DNA of 64,000 bases from Desmodus rotundus (GCF_022682495.2 NC_071392.1:139510818-139574817); one strand, 5' to 3'; shown: positions 12,326 to 24,488, counted from the first letter of the stretch. Notes: generated from the letters alone by a model not told the origin. Numbers and translations: made by a program.

Positions 12326-12581
12326 CAGCAGAACCTCGGTTCTCGAACTTAATTCATTCCAGAAAACTTTTCAAGAAGTGATTTGTTTGAAAACCAAATC
12401 TCCTTTGTCACCCGAGAGACGGGAGATGGGGAGATGCGCAGTTGTCAGCATGAAAGGGTTGTCGCATCAGGAATTGAGACCCAAAGTTTTGTTAGAAAAC
12501 TGAGACAATTTTTCCATGAACAACTTGGTCAAGAACCGAATTGTTTGAGAACCAAGATGTTCGAGAACCGAGGTTTGACTG
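12326..12581. mobile_element. Tc1/mariner (pogo-like) non-autonomous DNA transposon
   Basis: A 256-bp element with terminal inverted repeats. The left end reads cagcagaacctcggttctcg and continues aac. The reverse complement of the right end reads cagtcaaacctcggttctcg and continues aac; 20 of the first 23 positions match. A TA dinucleotide precedes the left end; the right flank is tc, so one copy of a TA target site would have changed. Internal sub-terminal copies of gtttgagaacc are present. There is no coding capacity. The CAG-start, CCTCGG and TA pattern suggests a pogo/Tigger-like MITE. Confidence 0.75.
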
Positions 12582-12794
12582 TCCTTTCAGTGACAGAGGT
12601 TCTCCATATACAGATATTCAGCGTTCAGGGGGTCTGGAGAGAAGCCTCCACCCAGGCTGCAGGAACCCAGGTCCTGGCAGGCCTCTTCCTTTGAGGCCTC
12701 AGTCGGTCTGTACAACAAGGGGTTGGACCATATGCCCTTGTCCGAGGGCACTTTTAGCTCTAAAGGCAGGATAGAAAAAGGCAGAGGGGCTAAC

Positions 12795-12990
12795 AGCATG
12801 GACTTTGCGGTTGGACAGACCCAGGTTTCAATCTTGGCTTTCATCACTTGTTGGCCCGGTGATCCTGGGCTCCTCTGAACCTTGGTTTCTTCCTTTGGGA
12901 AGGAGAGGTGGAATAACTTATCTTGTCTCAAAGGGTACAGCACAGGGCCTGATGCTTAGTCAGCACCCAACAGATGGGGGCTCCCTTCTT
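12795..12990 (+). mobile_element. MIR SINE, near full length
   Basis: Sense MIR: cagcatggactttgcggttg, agacccaggtttcaatcttg, gaaccttggtttcttccttt and cacagggcctgatgcttagt. Confidence 0.6.
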
Positions 12991-14431
12991 CTTAGTTTAC
13001 AATCAAATGACTCATAAATGTTTATCATTAACAAAGTTTTTTTCTCCCCATGTATTTTAGTGCCAAGTATTTATAAAGAGCTGCTGTGCGTTTGGTCTAG
13101 CCTTCTACTTGGTGGTGTCACACCAGCAGTCCAGGTGTGTCTGTGGAGCCTGCTGGGGCTTAGAGTTGTGACTGTTGGGGGTTGGTGACAGCCCAATCCA
13201 GGTTGGCACTAAAAGAGGCTGGAGAAGAGAAGCATTCGCTGACCCTCCCCCACATCTCTGAGGCTAGTTGCCCCAAGGTCTGGGCCAGGCTTAACTCACA
13301 GTGAACGCAAACTGAGGTCTGATCCTGGCAGCTGTTCTTGGTGGGATGGTAATCCAGGGGCTGGAACCAGGATCCAGAGGCAGGTGCATCTGTGCAGATG
13401 CTTTCCCAGACACCCTGTCACAGGGGTGGCCTCTGTCTAACCCCAGCTGCACGCCTGCTGCCGACTCTGCAGAACCAGAAACAGAGACGGTCAGGAGGAA
13501 TGTCTTAGGTGGTAGGAGAGGTGGAGAAAGAAGAAAGCAGAGGGTTGGCGTGAAGACCATCGAACAGCAGTAAATGCCAGTGAGATGAACACAGCAATGA
13601 GTGGACAAAGGTCTCCTCCTGCCAACAGAAACGGAACCTCACCCAGGCCTCAGAAGCAGAGCACAAACCCCTGCACCTTGGCTCAAGCCTTATCAATTTT
13701 GTTAGGTGCCTAGAGTAGAAAGGAGACATCAGAAAAAAGAAAAACCACGGGGTTATGCTCAATAAGTTTTAAACTGGTAAAATTCGACCACACGTGCGTG
13801 TTAGTGAACACAGGCTCACTCCCCCAGTTACCAGCTGTGGCGTGGATAGGAGAAGCGGCTGGGCCACGTGCCTGCTGGGTTTCTCTCCCACCCACGTTGT
13901 AATGTGAGTATGTAATGGCCAGGATTGTTTTGGTTTTAAATGAAAGAGAGCTGTCTCAAAGTCATCCCCCCCAAACCCTCACCACTCCCCAAAAGGAAAT
14001 TGTTGGGTCCAGAAGCTCCATCTCTCAAGTGTGCTTTCCCTTGTGGGGGCTCCACTTCCGCACAGGCCCTTCCCAGTCAGTGGGAAAAATGGCCGCAAGG
14101 CTCAGCTTAGCAACTGCAGTAGGGCGGCATCTCTTTTCCCAGAGTGCCAGCTAACAGCCTGGGGCCGACTCTCCTTGTCCGTCTGGGGGCACACGTTCAG
14201 CCCCTTGCCAGTGGTGATGCCTGGGAAATACACGTTCAGCATCACTGAGCATCACTGAGATCTAGAATGGGAAGGTAGGATTCTCCAGAGAGATGGTGGA
14301 AGGATTCAAAACCCCTCATGCCCCTTTACTTAGAAACCAAATCCTCTAGGTTGGGGTTTTAGAACATGATTAGGAACTAGTTACCTGCCACATCTTTCAC
14401 CGTGTCCGCAGCCACAGTGAGGAGACCTGCC

Positions 14432-14482
14432 GGTGTCGAAAGCTGAGAGGTGTCGAAAGCTGAGAGGTGTCGAAGGCTGAGA
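14432..14482. repeat. Three tandem copies of a 17-bp unit
   Basis: ggtgtcgaaagctgaga occurs at 14432-14448 and 14449-14465. A third copy with one change (ggctgaga) is at 14466-14482. Confidence 0.97.
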
Positions 14483-15059
14483 GCATCTGCTTCCCCCAAC
14501 AGCTGACACGATGGCCGCCACGAAGGCGTGGCCGTGGGGCCAGCTCTCTGCAGGCCTTCTGTGTCGAGCAGTTTCGTGTGTGTAAAGAGGGTTGGATGCT
14601 GCTGTGATCATATTCTGTCCACAGCAACACCATAATCTAGGAGAAGGATCCACAGGGAGGTGGACACATGTAGTGATGGGACCAAGCTAGAGGCACCTCC
14701 GTCTCCCAGTCATAACTAGATTTAGAAATAGTCTGAATTTGGATAGAAGATTCTATGTATACAGTGGAAGGGTTGGGTTTGATAATCTACCTTCTGTGAT
14801 CAATTGGTAATGACTGTCAAGATTCTTGTATTGGAGAGTCTGAAGCGAGGCTGTGGCTCAGCAGGAAAGAGGCCTATGATTGATTAGCAGTGTCTGCCAT
14901 GGGCAAAGGCATTGAAAGTGATGACATGTTTGTTACATAGTACGCAAACTTTTCTCCCCTCCAGCTCTCTCTCTTTAGACATGAATTAGCAGAACAAATA
15001 GGGGAAACTTTGAGGCTCGAAAGAGAAACAAATGTGAAATGAGGGATTGCCCGGGAAGT

Positions 15060-15240
15060 GACTTGGGAATTCCGAGACTTTGTTGCTTGCTGTGTGTTCC
15101 TCTGGACATTATTTCCCTGTGGAAGTTCACTTTTCTCATCTGCAGATTGGGAAAGATAATCCAGCTGTCTGAGCCAAGCAGGGTTGTTGTGAGGATCAAA
15201 TGAAGTGGGAAATGTGAAATCACTTGGCCATACATATAAT
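15060..15240 (+). mobile_element. MIR SINE
   Basis: Sense MIR: cttttctcatctgcagattg, gggttgttgtgaggatcaaa and tgaaatcacttggccataca. Confidence 0.6.
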
Positions 15241-15450
15241 AACAGCAAGCAGTTAAATGACACTCTTTATGTCAGACACTGCTCTAAGTGATTTACTTAT
15301 ATCCTCATTAAATTCTCAAAACAACTATATAAAGTGGTTACTATTGTCATCCTCATCTTACAGAGAATGATACTTAGGCGCAGACGCTAAGTCACATGCC
15401 TGGGATCACATAGCTACGGGCGCAGGGTTCAGACCCAGAGGACCTGGTTC
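15241..15450 (-). mobile_element. MIR SINE, near full length
   Basis: Reverse MIR: tatgtcagacactgctctaa, cctcattaaattctcaaaac, tcctcatcttacagagaatg and cacatagctacgggcgcagg. It forms a head-to-head pair with the preceding sense MIR. Confidence 0.65.
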
Positions 15451-15694
15451 TGGGCGTCACTGCTGTGAATCCCTTCATTATGGTGCTTCTCCCTGTAAAC
15501 TGTAGAGCACCATGTACCCAGAAGGGATTACCGGAAGCAGCATCTCTAATTCCTGTCTTGCTCAGGAAACACCTCACTGATTCACTCCCTCATTAACACC
15601 CATGGGGGTGGAATTGTTCTGCAGGTCTATGTGTCATTTAGGGCTCAAGGACACCTTTCTAGACCTCGTGGAAGGTTAGAAAGGGGAAGCAGGG

Positions 15695-15940
15695 TAAACC
15701 TTAGAGTCTGCCCCGATTGCTAGTCAGACTGCCTGGGCTCACCTCCTGGCTCTACCATTTCCTAGCTGTGTGACCTTGAACAGACCACCTAACCTCTCTG
15801 AGCATTGGTGTCCTCATCTATAAATAGAGCTGATAATCATACTTACTGTGCAGGATTATTGAGGGGAGTCAATGGGATAACATAACATGAGGGATGTGCT
15901 TAGTAATGTATTAAGTACTCAGTATGGTTGGTGTGGGTGG
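15695..15940 (+). mobile_element. MIR SINE, full length
   Basis: Sense MIR over its whole length: gtcagactgcctgggctcac, ctagctgtgtgaccttgaac, aacctctctgagcattggtg, ctcatctataaatagagctg and gtgcttagtaatgtatta. It carries a perfect ERR-type half-site at 15771. Confidence 0.75.
15771..15779 (-). promoter_or_regulatory. ERR-type extended half-site within a MIR
   Basis: tgaccttga created from the MIR block tgtgtgaccttggg by one base change. Sequence match only. Confidence 0.3.
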
Positions 15941-16324
15941 TGGGTGAGGGTGCAGAGGTTTAGGTAGTCATGTCCCCCCTAGGAAAGCTGGCACCACCTT
16001 AACCTGTCAATCAATATGTAACTTCTTCACCCCCATCCCACCAACTATGTAAGTCCCCAGAACAAAGGCCCTGGGGCTCCTGCCACCCTTGCTCTTGCCG
16101 CCCTTACCTTGCCCTGCCCAGAACCTATGCATTTCTCCCCCACCTTGGCAAGGCCCACTCTCTTCCAGAAGGCGTATCCCCAGCAAACCCTGCTTGCACA
16201 CTAGTAGACTTGCTGATCTGTAATTCTTTACTGCGTCGACAAGAAGAACCGGGTTTCTCCAATAACACAAACAGTGCTGAAACCTGGGATCCTGACTCAG
16301 ATCCCACCCTTTGTCCCTCCCATA

Positions 16325-16449
16325 AAAGATGTTAACTACACTTACTGTAGTGGTCATTTTGCAGTACATACAAATATTGGGTCATTATGTTGTGTACCTG
16401 AAACCAATATAATGTTTTATGTCAGTTACACCTCAATTAAAAAAAAAAA
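16325..16449 (+). mobile_element. LINE-1 3' end with poly-A
   Basis: Reads tattgggtcattatgttgtg, tacctgaaaccaatataatg and cacctcaattaaaaaaaaaa, the 3' end of a mammalian L1M-type element with its tail. Confidence 0.6.
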
Positions 16450-17574
16450 GACTTTCCTTTGATTCTATGAGGCTTCTCCTTGGCTCCCTTCTCTGAGCCA
16501 CCTACCCCCAACTCTTGGGGCAGCCAAAAGACCCTGCAAGATGCCCAGAGTTCCTCCTTAAGAGTTTTGAAGATGGCCGTCTGCTTCTTCATGAGCCGCT
16601 CACCAACCCCCACCCGCCCATTCCCTGGAGCTGCGCGAGGAGCTGCAGAGTGTGCCTCCTGCAGATTGGGGCGGGGGGCACCCAAGTGCAGAGTCTCCTT
16701 GGGTGCGGTAATTCTGTGCAGAGAGGCTAGTCTTTGAGAGCAAAAGTTGGCATCTGTAGAATGGGTGGTAATTAGAGAATTTTGGAGCTAGAAGGGAGTT
16801 TTGTTTTGTTTTTGTTTTTGTTTCCACTGCTGGAATGCTTTTCTTCCCTCTGTGGACAGAATCTTACCCAGAGACCCAATGACTTATGGAGACAAGGAGA
16901 GCTGCTCTGATTGGACTGGCATCCAGCAGTCCCTTTTTACCAGTTAAGAGACTGGGCGAGGGCCTCTGTCCCAGTGCCTTGTGGTTTTTCCATTTAAATA
17001 TAAAAGGATACATCTATAAAACTTTCATTCACTCAACACACATGGGATGAATGAGCACCTGCTGGCCCCAGGGTCCCCCAGGTGATGGGAAGACACACCA
17101 TAATCCCCTGGCCTTGGGTTCCCAGCTTCTCCCCTGGGAAGTGACGCGGAAGCCAGGGAGGGGTGAAAACAGGGCAGAGTGTGCCCTTGGGCAGCACTTG
17201 GAAGGGTGGGGCCTGGAAAACTGGTGCAGAGAACAACGGCACCTCAGCAGGGAAGGCAGGCCCGGGGCTGAGTGGTGGAAGGTATTTACAGAGGTGCTGC
17301 AGTGGGAACAGTCGGGGTGTTTAGAGTAAAGGGTGGGGAGGGGCAGGACCTGAGACTGAAAAATGGGAATTAACATGGAAAGGCCTGGACCCAGCAGGGC
17401 TCTTCCTGGTTTGGGGTAGGGGGAGACTTCTGACCATTTGGGGTGAGGTGGGGAAGACTTTCTTCTTTGGGCATCTAAGATGTGGAGTCCTACCCCATCA
17501 TTCCTCAGGTCAGCAGCTCCCCAGAGGGAGGAGGGGTGAAAGAAGGACCAAGACCACCTCCAGAGTGAATTCAT

Positions 17575-17830
17575 CCCATGCTGGGTGATGAGGTTCGGAT
17601 TCAGAGTGTCACGGTTTTGTGGAGACACTGATGCTTGGAAGCTGCCGTTTTGCCCTGGCTGGCGGCCCTACTTCCCCCTCCTATTACAGCCTTTCTGAGC
17701 CGGACTTTTCCCATCTGCAATGTGGGACACTGTTCATTTCTACCTTGAGGACGGTCATGAGGCTTAGAGAATATCCTTAAGAATCGGAAGAGCGCAGACT
17801 TGGTAGCAGTCATACTGATTAATTAAAGCG
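17575..17830 (+). mobile_element. MIR SINE fragment
   Basis: Sense MIR: gagccggacttttcccatct, gcaatgtgggacactgttca and ttgaggacggtcatgaggct. The 5' part is poorly preserved. Confidence 0.45.
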
Positions 17831-19130
17831 GGGTGTATTCCTGGGTCCCTGAGTGCCCTTTGCAGTTAGCACTGCCGGCCTCTCTACAGCAGAAGGTACT
17901 CTGCCAGCACAGAAGTAGGTGTACAGTTGTTTGTACAGGAAATAATACAATAATTGATAAACAATACAAATAGAAACTCTGTGTTTTGCATACTCACAAC
18001 TTTAACCTTCTCGTAAACCTACTTTAACTCCACCCTGTATAAATTTCAGCAAAGAGGAGGATATCAGCGCCTTCATTGGAACATTCTTCCTTGTGTGGAA
18101 AAATATGACTTCTGCCCATTGGTGTCTGGGATCTGCCCTTGGGCCCCCAGGGAAGAAGTTCCTGTGTCTTCTCCCTGAAGACCTTCAGAGATGCACAGAT
18201 TAAAGGACAATGACCACAACGTTGGGTAGGACACTCTCAGCTTCTTCATGAATCAGAGGCAAGCTGGAGCCCAGGCCACCAGGTTTGGTGGTGGGTGTGT
18301 CCTTCCTCCTTTGAGATTGCTGGTCTTGTGGATCTCTCCCATGACAGCCTGCGGGGGCAGCTGCTGCAGCCTGTTCTTCCCTCATCGCCTTCCCGAGAAC
18401 TGGGTGGAGGGCAGGAGGGCAGGGCGGAGGTGGTAGGGAAGGTCTTCTTGGGCAGGAGAGTGGTTCTGCCTGCCAGGAGGAGCCCCTGACTCATAGGAGA
18501 CTTTTTCCTGTCAGAAGGGAGAAGTGGTTATAGCAACAAGTCCCAGGGGAAGACTGAAGGAAGTTGGTTCATCAGTGCATCCTGCCTTCGGAAAATCCCA
18601 GTGCACTGTTAATAAGAGTTTAAGTAGCCCCTCGTTTAAAAGAATGCCCTTATATGCCTGCCTCACTTGGCATCCATGCAACAAATGTTTGTGGGGAGGA
18701 CAGCCCACAGCCCGACTCCCTCATGCCTTCAGACACACCCCACCCAGCAGCCTCTGCCTGCTGGAGGCTAGTGCAGAGCCTGCAGAAGCCAAAACCGTTA
18801 TCATGGAGACCAGCCACTGTTTGTGGTTCCCCAAAGGATTCTCCTTCTGAGCCCGCTGATCCTTGGTTTAGACGAAACTTGATAGAGCCTCAGCTTGGAG
18901 ATCTGGTCGACCAGATGAACCATGGCCCCTAAACAGAGAGAAGTGGAACTTCTTGAAGACAGCAGGCTCACAGCTGGAAGACGTGCAAACCAGGAGGCCA
19001 GCTGCCAAAGAGATGATGACTGAAGGGCAGAGACTAGCAGCTCTGAAGACCCCAGGGTCCCCAGGGGAGGGGCAGCACCCTGTCAGCACAGAGGACCACT
19101 GTGAGGGGATGGTCCCTTCAGATAATGGTT

Positions 19131-19345
19131 CTGGGGATCAGCAACTAAGGCCGCAGGGACAAATTCAATCAGCTGCCTGTTTTTGTAAATAAAGTTTTAT
19201 TGGAATGCAGCCACACCCATTTGTCTCTACATTGTCTGCTGCTACTGTTTACGCCGCTGCCACAGAGCTGAGCGGCTCACTTTATGGCTCACAGGCCTGA
19301 AATATTTACTGCCCAGCTCTTCAGAAAAATGTCTGCCAACCCCTG
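19131..19345 (-). mobile_element. hAT-Charlie-type non-autonomous element, full length
   Basis: Carries the familiar block ttttgtaaataaagttttat and ends gtctgccaacccctg. The start, ctggggatcagcaactaagg, is the inverted counterpart of that end (caggggttggcag), so both termini are present. Old and diverged; family name not assigned. Confidence 0.7.
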
Positions 19346-20109
19346 ATGGTCTGAATTATCACGGAAAGGTTAAAATTCAGCCCGAGTTAGAGCAAGACCA
19401 GGAGGTACGGAGTCTCCTGGGGAAGGACTTGCAGACTGGCTGATGGCGTCGTCACTCAGGTGTTGGTGCTGTCATGAGTGGGGAAGGATTCGGATCATCT
19501 GAATTTCATACAATTAGCAAAGGTTAAGGCCGAGAAGGACGTTAGACAGTGTCTAGTTTGACTCTTGCATATCCATGTGGGGTACCGGCGGTCTGGGGAG
19601 GTGAGGGGACTTGGCTTGGGGGCATGTTGTGGCAGCTCTTAGTCTCAAGCCCAGGCCAGAGGACTTTGTTCTGATGTGCTGTTTTATGGCACATGCCTGC
19701 CTGCACACGCGCACACACACAGTTCTCTAAGCAGGAAAACAGCAAAGCGATGTGTTTGCCTCTAAAGGGCAGTTGCTTATTTTATCTTTTCTGTGTCCAT
19801 TGCCTTTGCTTTAGAAGAAGGGGGCAAGGATTCCTGCTTCGCCCTATATAAGGAGGCTGCTGTCCCAGCCAGGCCCATCCCATAGCAACAGGGCGAAAAA
19901 GGAAACAGGGAGCTCTGTTTAAGGCAAGCTCGCACACAACAGCTGCCTCCCACCCACTGTGGATGGAGCATTGTCTGCCGAACACCTGCCTTTCCTGCCG
20001 TAACCAGACTGGAATGCAGGCGCCAGGGCTGCACAGTCCTGGAGTGGGTCCTTTGCAAGGGGTCGGTGCCTCCCACCCCCTGGAGTGCCACCTGTACACC
20101 GTGCCGTGT

Positions 20110-20250
20110 GTCCAGGGCCACAAGGCAGTCACCAGAAGCAGCTCGGTGCAGTCGGGGTCAGTCAGGCTCTCCCATCATGAGCCTCAGTTTCCCCCCACGG
20201 TCGATCGGAGAGTTAGAACCTGTCCAAAGGGCCCCTTTCAGTCTGTTCTG
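20110..20250 (+). mobile_element. MIR SINE fragment
   Basis: Sense MIR core: catgagcctcagtttccccc followed by gttagaacctgtccaaaggg. Confidence 0.4.
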
Positions 20251-20319
20251 TAATTCTGGCACCTGTGCCTCCTTCGAAGTGGCTCTGAAACAAAAGGGTT
20301 TTGTTTTTATTCTAGCATG

Positions 20320-20475
20320 GGGGTTACATGTCACAGCTTGGGGAGTCAGATTTCCTGGGTTCTATCCCAGCTCAATGACTTAATTTATCTGGGTGTCTCC
20401 AAGGGAAGTTAGCACACCTCTTTGAGCCTCAAGTTTCCGCGTCTGTAAAATGGAGATAAAGAGGGAACCTATCCC
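20320..20475 (+). mobile_element. MIR SINE
   Basis: Sense MIR: gagtcagatttcctgggttc, ctcaatgacttaatttatct, gagcctcaagtttccgcgtc and tgtaaaatggagataaag. Confidence 0.6.
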
Positions 20476-20889
20476 AGGAAGTACCTGCAGCTTTGTTTGG
20501 TTAAAGCATAAGGAGGAGGTGGGACTAAATGGTTGTCAAGGTCTTTTCCTGCCTGTGGTCCCAGGTTTCTCTTCAGCCTCTGTCTGCCCCAGTGTTGACT
20601 GGGGAATTTCCCAAGGAAACCTGATCAGGATATCAGAGACCAGGAAAAGGCCTTCGGAAGAAAGGAGCTAGGGGAGTTTTCAGGGCGCTGCTGGCCGAGG
20701 TGAGTCTAGGTGTGAGCACCACCTCCCTGCCCGCCGCTGCTCTAGGCAGAGCAGTCCAGGAGGGAAGGGCTTCTGAGCGGGATGAGGCCTGGGATACCAT
20801 CACTTCAGCCCCACCCCTCTGCATCTTTCTGTAGAATCAGCTTTCCTTTGTCTTCTGTTTGGGGATGACTTTTGGAGGGATACTTTTTT

Positions 20890-21045
20890 AAAAGCAGTAT
20901 AATGCAGTGAGTGACCGAGGCCCTGCCTTTGGCATCAGACAGACCTCCACCAGCTGGGGGTCCTCACTGGCTCTCCTCTGTTTCTTCCTCTTTCTGTAAA
21001 GTGGAAATAACAGCAGTTGTGAAGATTAAGTGACATTGCATGGTG
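20890..21045 (+). mobile_element. MIR SINE
   Basis: Sense MIR: cctttggcatcagacagacc, tttcttcctctttctgtaaa and gttgtgaagattaagtgaca. Confidence 0.55.
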
Positions 21046-21049
21046 AGTG

Positions 21050-21960
21050 CTCTGCTCATTTTTCCACACAAAGTAAGCTCGCTCAGTAAAATCTGAAGAG
21101 TGCCTAATATGCGCCAACATATAGCACGAAGCAGGACAGACTAGTTCCCAGCAATTAGGAGTGTCCATGCAAGTGGGGGTGAGCAGATAACAAACATGAA
21201 AAGAATGAGCAAGATTATTTCAGTGATGTGGGTTGTGAAGAACATAAGACAAAGCCATGTGATGGGGAGTGTGCCAGAGTAGGGGAGGGGGTGGCTACTT
21301 TATAGTAAGTGGTCAGGGAAGGTCTCTGAAGAGGTGACATTTGGTCTAAGTGTTAGAAGAAGCCAGCCATGCAAAAATGGCTTGTGCAAAGACCCTGGGG
21401 CAGTGACTAGCTTTTAAGTTCTGGTGTAAAGAATGCCAGAAAGTGGCTGGAGAGGATACTGGCAAGGTAGGCAAGGGCCACGGATGTTTGGATTTCATTC
21501 TAAGTATAATTGGAGAGTCTTTGAAGAGTTTTATGTAGGAGGTGTGGTCTGATTTCCATTTTTAAAAGGTGATTTTGGCTACTTTAGGGGAGACCAGCTT
21601 TGGGTGAGATGAGCAGTTACGGAACTGGAGGACCTGTTAGGCAGCACTGCAAGAGTGTCAGCAAGAGACAATGATAGCATGAGCTAGTAAGGTGACAGCA
21701 GAGATGGAGAGATGGTACTTTGGAGTGGACAGGACAGGCTGATGGGCTGGATGTGAAGGTGAGGGAAAGAGGAATCCTAAGTTTCACTTCCAAGCAGCTG
21801 GGTGAAGGCTATGCTCTTTATTGACGGGGAAAGGACTGAAGGAGAAACTGCCTTGGGTGGAAATAGAATTCCATTTGGATATAAGCTTCAGATGCCAAGA
21901 GACCACCCAAGGGGAGGTGTCAGAGAGACAGGATTTGACAGGGCTTTCTTGTGGGAGTAG
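21050..21960 (-). mobile_element. Long L2-type LINE fragment
   Basis: Reverse L2 order: gtgcctaatatgcgccaac, cagataacaaacatgaaaag, ggtcagggaaggtctctgaa, gcaaagaccctggggcagtg, tttggatttcattctaagta, ggtgattttggctacttt. The part after about 21650 may be a separate old repeat. This is the longest LINE copy in the window. Confidence 0.55.
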
Positions 21961-22339
21961 TCGAGGACACCGCTAATGCATGGCAGGGCACAGCTTGTTT
22001 TGAGCTGAGACAGCTTGAGCGCATATCTGAGTGGGGCTTAACCCTCTTCCAGCTCTAAGCTTCTGGATTAGCTCCAAGGGCCTCCCACACTCCTCTAACA
22101 GCCTGGCGTGACCCACATCCCTCCCTGAGCCCCCAAAGGGCTCCAGGCTGCTCAAGCCACTCCCCCAGAGGACTTTCAATGGCATGCAGGTGGAACCTCG
22201 GGTGCTATTGTGTCTGGAGGCAGGGCAGAGGCTGGCATAGCTTGAAGCAGCTAGCCCAAAAGAACCTTTGTAGAGCCAGGCCTGTGCAACATGCTTACAA
22301 TTGAGCTCCTTAACCTCATGTCCATCAGCCAAACCCAGA

Positions 22340-22826
22340 GACAGGATAGAATGTAGGGGTCTGTGAACTTGGATGGAAAAAAATAGTACATCTTTTATTT
22401 TAATTAACCTGTAAGGGGAATGTAAAGTTAGCATTTCCTTTCATTGTGAATGTAAGTGACAAACCATAAAAGTATTAGTGGTACCTGTGATTTTTTTTTG
22501 TCACTGATGGAAATCATAGATATTGGCGTATCACGTTACAGTTATTTCAGGTGTCTAGAAATATTTATGCTCATCACTGCTTTGAAATTGTGGGTGATTA
22601 TTGTACTTGCTACTAGATATTATTTATACAGTAATAACAAATCATGTTATATTACTGTAACATAAACTTACTCTTTTTAATATTTCATGACTATATTTTG
22701 ATATTATTGGTTTCCTTTATAATCCTGTGTTATTTTATTCATTTAAAAACATTCTGAGAAGCAGTTTATGTGCTTCCCAGATTGCCAGGGGGGCTAATGG
22801 CTCAAAAAAAGGTTGAGGACTCCCAC
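22340..22826 (-). mobile_element. hAT-Charlie-type element, AT-rich
   Basis: Runs from ggggtctgtgaacttggatg to ggttgaggactccca, matching a common mammalian hAT repeat with a long AT-rich middle and termini related to ggttaagaacccctg. The reading frames within it are short and not conserved. Confidence 0.6.
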
Positions 22827-22837
22827 TTGAAAAGTGT

Positions 22838-22970
22838 GATCTTTTTCCTACTTTACAGATAAAGATGCTAGGGCTCAGAGAGGTTGAGCATCGTGGCCAG
22901 GGCCACACAGCTAGTTGAGCTCACATTAATGCAGATCTTTCCGATTCCAAACTGGATGTTCTTAACAGTC
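22838..22970 (-). mobile_element. MIR SINE
   Basis: Reverse MIR: ctactttacagataaagatg, gggctcagagaggttgagca and gccacacagctagttgag. Confidence 0.65.
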
Positions 22971-23449
22971 TTGTCACTGCCTCCCCTGTAGCCCCATCAG
23001 CGAAACCTACAACCAATTTAAGCAGAATCTACAGCACAAAAACCATTCATATTTTATCTGAAAAATTAATACAGCTTTTGCATTCTAGCTGCTAGCATAC
23101 ACTTGCTTTTTTACAATAGAAGACAGTTTTCCTTCCTGGTGAAAAGATTTACTTTGCTCTGATGCTGAATTTGGGGGGGGTGTGACGGGAATGGGGGTCC
23201 GAGAAGAGGCACCATGCCCGTCCTGTGCCTGTGAGTGCTTCTCAGCCCCCCACTGTACCCTCAGCCGTGTGCTGCGATCAGAGACGAACAAGTGAGATTC
23301 AGCTGAATTGAGTCTCATGCTGCCCTATTGGCAGGCAGCCCACCGAGCAAATGAGAAAACCAACTGAGACTTTGGGCCATCAGGTGGCTTGCCTGTCGTC
23401 ATGTAGCTTCAGCTAGTGGAATTCTAGTTGAGGCTCTTCCCTGGCTGCA

Positions 23450-23605
23450 GCCTTGGCCCGGTTCCAATGTCACAAACTTAGCCACATGATCTCAATCACA
23501 TTACTTAGCATCCCTGGCACTCAGTTTCCCTCATCTGTAAAATGGTCTGGCCAACGTGTCTGCCTGCCTTTATCTGATTGTTACACAGTATGAAAGAGGT
23601 GTCTG
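23450..23605 (+). mobile_element. MIR SINE
   Basis: Sense MIR: ctcagtttccctcatctgta and aaatggtctggccaacgtgt. Confidence 0.5.
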
Positions 23606-24319
23606 CAAAATGCATGGCACGAAAGGAGAGTGATTATCACAGGCCAAATATTGCCAAATTCTCAGGGGTCCACAGGCAGAGCCAGGGTGCTGAGGAGGGC
23701 AGCAGCCCCCCTTGCTGCCTGGGAGATGAGATGGGACCATCACCAAGCTCCTGCCAAGGCCAAGAGCCAAGTCCAACCTGAGGTTCAGTCATAGCCCAAT
23801 GCTCCCAAGTCAGCAGTCAGGACTGGGAAATAGAGGACAGACTCCCACCTCCCATCCCTGTCTGTCCCTTCCTCAGAGCCCTAGCACCAGAGTGGCAGCT
23901 TTATTTCACGTGCCTCAATATTTAATAAGCAAGACCATGACAAGATTAGGTGACCTCAGGGCCCAAATGGACTGTCTGCTGGCATAAGTGGTGCTTGAAT
24001 CATTTCCCAGGGACTAGTGCTGGGCAGGCTTCCAGGAGCTGAATTTACCCTCTGATTCTCTGCTTTCCTCTTCTTCTCCCTACCCCCAAGCTCCATTTTA
24101 GAGTTTCCAAGTTCTTTGGCTTCAGAAGCCCAAGGACCAAGATAGAAAACAAAATAGTTATTCATCCACCAGGGCTGCCCACACCCCCACCTCATCAGAC
24201 TCGTGCTTAGTGTGGGGAGACCCCAGAGGCCTGAGACATCGACCCAGGCCCTGGGGCTCCTGCCTGGCTGGGGGTTCCCATGTTAATGTGCATGTTGAGG
24301 ACACAGGCTCAGTGGACTA

Positions 24320-24450
24320 TGTGGTCAGAGAGATGCAGGCTGAATGTGGTAGGAAATGAGAGGACGGACAAGCTGGGATGGTCGGGACAGGCTCCACGGG
24401 GGAGGAGGCATGTGAATTAGGCTTTGCAGGATGGGTTGAAGCATGTGTAC
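24320..24450 (-). mobile_element. L2 LINE fragment
   Basis: Reverse L2 body (gacaggctccacgggggagg, aggcatgtgaattaggcttt), directly upstream of the A-rich flank and the Ves SINE. Confidence 0.4.
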
Positions 24451-24452
24451 AG

Positions 24453-24485
24453 CTAAATAAAAATAAAACCTAAATAAAAATAAAA
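24453..24485. repeat. Tandem duplication of an A-rich 16-bp unit
   Basis: ctaaataaaaataaaa occurs at 24453-24468 and again at 24470-24485, directly before the Ves SINE head. Confidence 0.9.
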
Positions 24486-24488
24486 AGT

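Noticed and set aside
17029..17628. 199-codon reverse-strand open frame
   Set aside because: Pro/Ser-rich composition typical of GC-rich intron DNA, no domain, no splice context and no homology I recognise.
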